This document shows, piece after piece, positions 61,730-64,000 of a stretch of DNA of 64,000 bases. The notes beneath the pieces are model-generated. The model worked only from the letters and a program-made list of their open reading frames with translations. It had not been told where the DNA came from and made no database searches. This stretch comes from BRHc4a sp049323915 (lineage in GTDB: Bacteria; Bacillota; Desulfotomaculia; Desulfotomaculales; Desulfocucumaceae): NCBI GenBank assembly GCA_049323915.1, contig JBMOPC010000131.1, positions 1 to 64,000 of the forward strand. Direction: 5' to 3'. Positions within the stretch are counted from its first letter, which is position 1; every line of letters starts with the position of its first letter. The position numbers and the translations under genes were made by a program.

Positions 61730-62587
61730 TCATGTTGAAGATACCAGAACATTTGACAAAAAATGTTTTACCGCCTTTTCCCACGCGGGCGGTAAATAGC
61801 CAAGCACATGGGTAATAGGAAAAGGATCAAGGGCGGAATATGCCGGGCGGGGGGCCTGGAGGGGAAACTGGCCGGCTTTGCAGGGTTCGACTGTTGCCTT
61901 CAGCACGGCTGTTTCTACTATTTTTTTCGCGAACTCGAAGCGGTTTGTGGCGCCGCTGTTGGTGATGTGGTATGTGCCGTATATTCCGGTCCGGGAAAGA
62001 TCGGCGACGGTCCGGGCAAGGTCGGGGGTGTAGGTGGGGTTGCCCCACTGGTCGTCTGCCACCCTGATGACTGCTTGTTGCCTGGCAAGGTTTAGGATTG
62101 TATCCACGAAGTTCTTTTTTCCTCCGGGGCCGAAAAGCCAACTGGTCCTGACTATGTAGTATCTGCAGCCGGATTCCCGGATGCCCTGTTCGCCCATGAG
62201 TTTGCTTTCCCCGTATACATTGATGGGGTCCGGCGGGTCGCATACCATGTATGGTCGCTGTGACTTGCCGTTGAATACATAGTCGGTGCTTATGTGCACC
62301 AGCACTGCGTTGTTCCGGTGGCAGGCCGCGGCAAGCAGGCGGGGGCCCATGCCGTTGACGGCGCAGGCCTCCTCTTTTTCGGTTTCGGCCCGGTCCACGT
62401 CGGTGTACGCGGCGCAGTTCACAACCAGGTGGGGCTTGATGTCCAGGTGGGATCTTTTAATTGAGTTGTAGTTGGTAATATCTAAATCATTTCTGGTCAG
62501 GGGGTATACTTCATGGCCCCGGTTTTTGTATTCTTTTGCCGCCTGCCGCCCCAGCATGCCGGCGCCTCCGGATATCAGCACTCTCAT
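61730..62587 (-). CDS. rmlD: dTDP-4-dehydrorhamnose reductase
   Basis: SDR enzyme of 285 residues that makes dTDP-L-rhamnose. NAD(P) motif ISGGAGMLG; VNCAAYTDVDRAE (about 62); STDYVFNGK (about 102); active-site YX3K in VYGESKLMGE (about 127); WLFGPGGKNFV (about 150). All are RfbD/RmlD hallmarks and the length is right. ATGA overlap with rmlC upstream. rmlA and rmlB are not in this window. Confidence 0.94.
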   Translation of the reverse strand: MRVLISGGAGMLGRQAAKEYKNRGHEVYPLTRNDLDITNYNSIKRSHLDIKPHLVVNCAAYTDVDRAETEKEEACAVNGMGPRLLAAACHRNNAVLVHISTDYVFNGKSQRPYMVCDPPDPINVYGESKLMGEQGIRESGCRYYIVRTSWLFGPGGKKNFVDTILNLARQQAVIRVADDQWGNPTYTPDLARTVADLSRTGIYGTYHITNSGATNRFEFAKKIVETAVLKATVEPCKAGQFPLQAPRPAYSALDPFPITHVLGYLPPAWEKAVKHFLSNVLVSST

Positions 62588-63045
62588 TTGTGCACCGCCT
62601 CCCAGTCGTAAGGAACGGACGGGTCGTTCCAGGGGAGCCGGAACTCGTCGGGTTCTTTATAATGGTAGAGTTCAGTGGGAAAATTTATTAGAAGGGCGGT
62701 CCGCCCGCCCTCGGCGGCGAAGCCGTGGTAAACAAGGGGAGGGATTCTTACCAGCACGGGGTTCAGACAGCCCATGTGGAAAACGTTTATTTTTCCGCCG
62801 GTGGGGCTGCCCTCCCTGGCGTCGTACAGTGCCAGCCTCACCATTCCTTCTACGCAGGAGAAATGGTCCCACTGTTTTTCGTGGTAGTGCCAGGCCTTGT
62901 AAACCCCGGGGTAGCAGGCGGTGACGTATGACTGGGCGAAATTAATAAATTCCGGCCAGTCCGCACGCATTATTTCCATGAGAAAGCCCCGTTCGTCCGG
63001 TATAATCCTTAATTGCTTGACCAGCACATCTTTTATCAGTTCCAC
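62584..63045 (-). CDS. RmlC-family dTDP-4-dehydrorhamnose 3,5-epimerase (short form)
   Basis: A 153-residue cupin; canonical RmlC is about 180, so this is a shorter variant. GVYKAWHYHEKQWDHFSCVEGMVRLALYD corresponds to the RmlC core containing the catalytic His, with Trp/Tyr in place of the usual residues. IPPLVYHGFAAEGG matches the later cupin strand. The GTG start follows GGGAGGG at seven bases. Coupled to rmlD, so it probably serves the rhamnose pathway, but a different keto-sugar is possible. Confidence 0.8.
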   Translation of the reverse strand: MELIKDVLVKQLRIIPDERGFLMEIMRADWPEFINFAQSYVTACYPGVYKAWHYHEKQWDHFSCVEGMVRLALYDAREGSPTGGKINVFHMGCLNPVLVRIPPLVYHGFAAEGGRTALLINFPTELYHYKEPDEFRLPWNDPSVPYDWEAVHK

Positions 63046-63222
63046 ATTATACCCTCCCTTACTATTAAAATATTGAATGGACTGGTGGTTTGTTACCTGG
63101 AAAGGGCAGCGGCCAATGGTAATTGTTGCCTGAAACCCCGTTTTTGATGTCTATCTTCTCCTTGTTGGATATGGGAGGGGTGGATTATAATAGTATAGAT
63201 AAAGTAGCGGGGAGTGATCCTA

Positions 63223-63627
63223 ATGGATGAGAGACGTTTGGAGAGCATTGAAAATTTATTGACTGACTTGATAAGGATTGTTGGGAATACCAATGCTATA
63301 GTAGAGGAATTGCGCGATAAGGTGGACGGCATTGATAAAAGGATGGACAGATTGGAGAGCAGGATGGACAGCCTTGAGGCCAGGATGGACAGCCTTGAGG
63401 CCAGGATGGACAGCCTTGAGGCCAGGATGGACAGCCTTGAGGTTAGAATGGACAGCCTTGAAAGAAAGGTGGACGTTATACAAAAGGACATGGACATTAT
63501 GAAGTCCGCCATGATAACCAGGGAAGACATTCGCTACATCGACGAGAGGCTGGATTTTCAAGGGGAGAAGCTGTCCCGCCAGGAGGAGGACATATACCGG
63601 CTGAAGCGCTATGTGGGAATTAGATAG
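63223..63627 (+). CDS. Small coiled-coil protein with tandem heptad repeats
   Basis: About 134 residues, helical and charged. Six consecutive seven-residue units (RMDRLES, RMDSLEA three times, RMDSLEV, RMDSLER) are encoded by near-identical 21-bp DNA repeats (about 63343-63468), forming an ideal coiled coil. Short predicted helices flank them. ATG 63223 lies eight bases after GGGGAG; GTG 63214 is in frame. No function assigned. Confidence 0.75.
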   Translation: MDERRLESIENLLTDLIRIVGNTNAIVEELRDKVDGIDKRMDRLESRMDSLEARMDSLEARMDSLEARMDSLEVRMDSLERKVDVIQKDMDIMKSAMITREDIRYIDERLDFQGEKLSRQEEDIYRLKRYVGIR

Positions 63628-64000
63628 CTTATTCTGCATTTTTTCCGCCGGAATACAGACTCCCATGCCGCAAAGCGCGGCACCACTGGGCAATGAAAAT
63701 CTGGGGCCACATATAAGCCAGGATATGCTTCCATGTCGGGTGCGGTTTTCAGTCCGGGCTCACAGTCCTCCGGTTGAACCGGCTCTATGCCCGTCGCATA
63801 CGGCCTGAAAGGTCCTCCCCCCTACGTACACTTCAGCAAGGAATCCGACATCCTTATTCTGGATTCTGAGTTCTGAGTCCTGAGTTCTATTTTTCAGAGT
63901 AGAAGAGAGAATAATTGCGGAGAGTATGAAATCATCAGTTAGCTTCTGATAGCATTGCCTGGGCGTAGAGGTCCGGAGTCAGGTATATAAAGCCTTTGCC
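63628..64000. other. Right-edge region, mostly non-coding
   Basis: No convincing gene up to 63855. A heptamer block (ATTCTGG, ATTCTGA, GTTCTGA, GTCCTGA, GTTCTAT) lies at 63856-63890. The last 65 bases may hold the C-terminal end of a minus-strand gene that continues past the window (ending IYLTPDLYAQAML), but the evidence is too short to call it. Confidence 0.5.

Noticed and set aside
63340..63470. CRISPR-like repeat array
   Set aside because: The 21-bp units are directly adjacent without spacers and encode an in-frame heptad coiled coil.
63935..64000. C-terminal end of a minus-strand gene at the right edge
   Set aside because: About 21 codons are open (ending IYLTPDLYAQAML), but another frame is also open and the piece is too short to judge.

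Overview
The window looks like a chromosomal segment of a spore-forming, Gram-positive-type anaerobe, most likely of the Peptococcaceae/Desulfotomaculum-Pelotomaculum kind. Support comes from the order ywlC-mntP-ywlE-rpiB-glyA-comEB, then mnaA and a complete F1Fo-ATPase operon, then murA-spoIID-spoIIID-mbl, which resembles the Bacillus/Clostridia layout. Other support: sporulation genes (spoIID, spoIIID), strong AGGAGG-type ribosome sites, frequent TTG/GTG starts, and surface proteins with SLH or copper-amine-oxidase-like domains. The family assignment is an inference. No rRNA, tRNA or CRISPR was seen.

Layout. 1-8.4 kb: partial NicO-type metal exporter, tRNA threonylcarbamoylation, one-carbon and nucleotide housekeeping, UDP-GlcNAc 2-epimerase. 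8.6-16 kb: ATP synthase operon with both small accessory membrane proteins. 16.2-20.6 kb: murA, spoIID, spoIIID, mbl. 20.8-24.3 kb: large SLH-anchored subtilisin. 24.4-26.6 kb: ECF sigma factor and its anti-sigma factor, split by a four-helix-bundle (S23) gene. 26.7-27.8 kb: a coiled-coil gene and a PIN/Phd toxin-antitoxin pair. 28.2-31.9 kb: an S-layer-like protein and a TolC-like protein. 32-57.2 kb: a large surface-polysaccharide locus (ligase/polymerase-like proteins, EpsC-type dehydratase, WbpA and WbpP, two AsnB-type amidotransferases, two radical SAM/SPASM proteins, aminotransferase, flippase, glycosyltransferases, initiating sugar transferase). Its middle part (about 38.2-48.8 kb) is clearly more AT-rich than the flanks. 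57.2-61.7 kb: a decaying island with a glycosyltransferase remnant, a toxin with a frameshifted antitoxin, a MntA/HepT pair, and broken DUF2791 (BREX-type) ATPase and helicase genes. 61.7-63.6 kb: rmlC-rmlD and another coiled-coil gene.

Two threads stand out. First, about a dozen intergenic blocks of degenerate 7-bp tandem repeats occur across the window. Several form facing (inverted) pairs about 155-190 bp apart end to end. One pair encloses the S23 gene and appears to have inserted between the sigma and anti-sigma genes, supplying the last codons of both the sigma and S23 proteins. This is the best candidate for an undescribed mobile or structural system. Second, the ECF sigma promoter and the S-layer-like gene promoter share the same -35, 16-bp spacer and -10, which suggests that this sigma factor controls both itself and the major surface protein.
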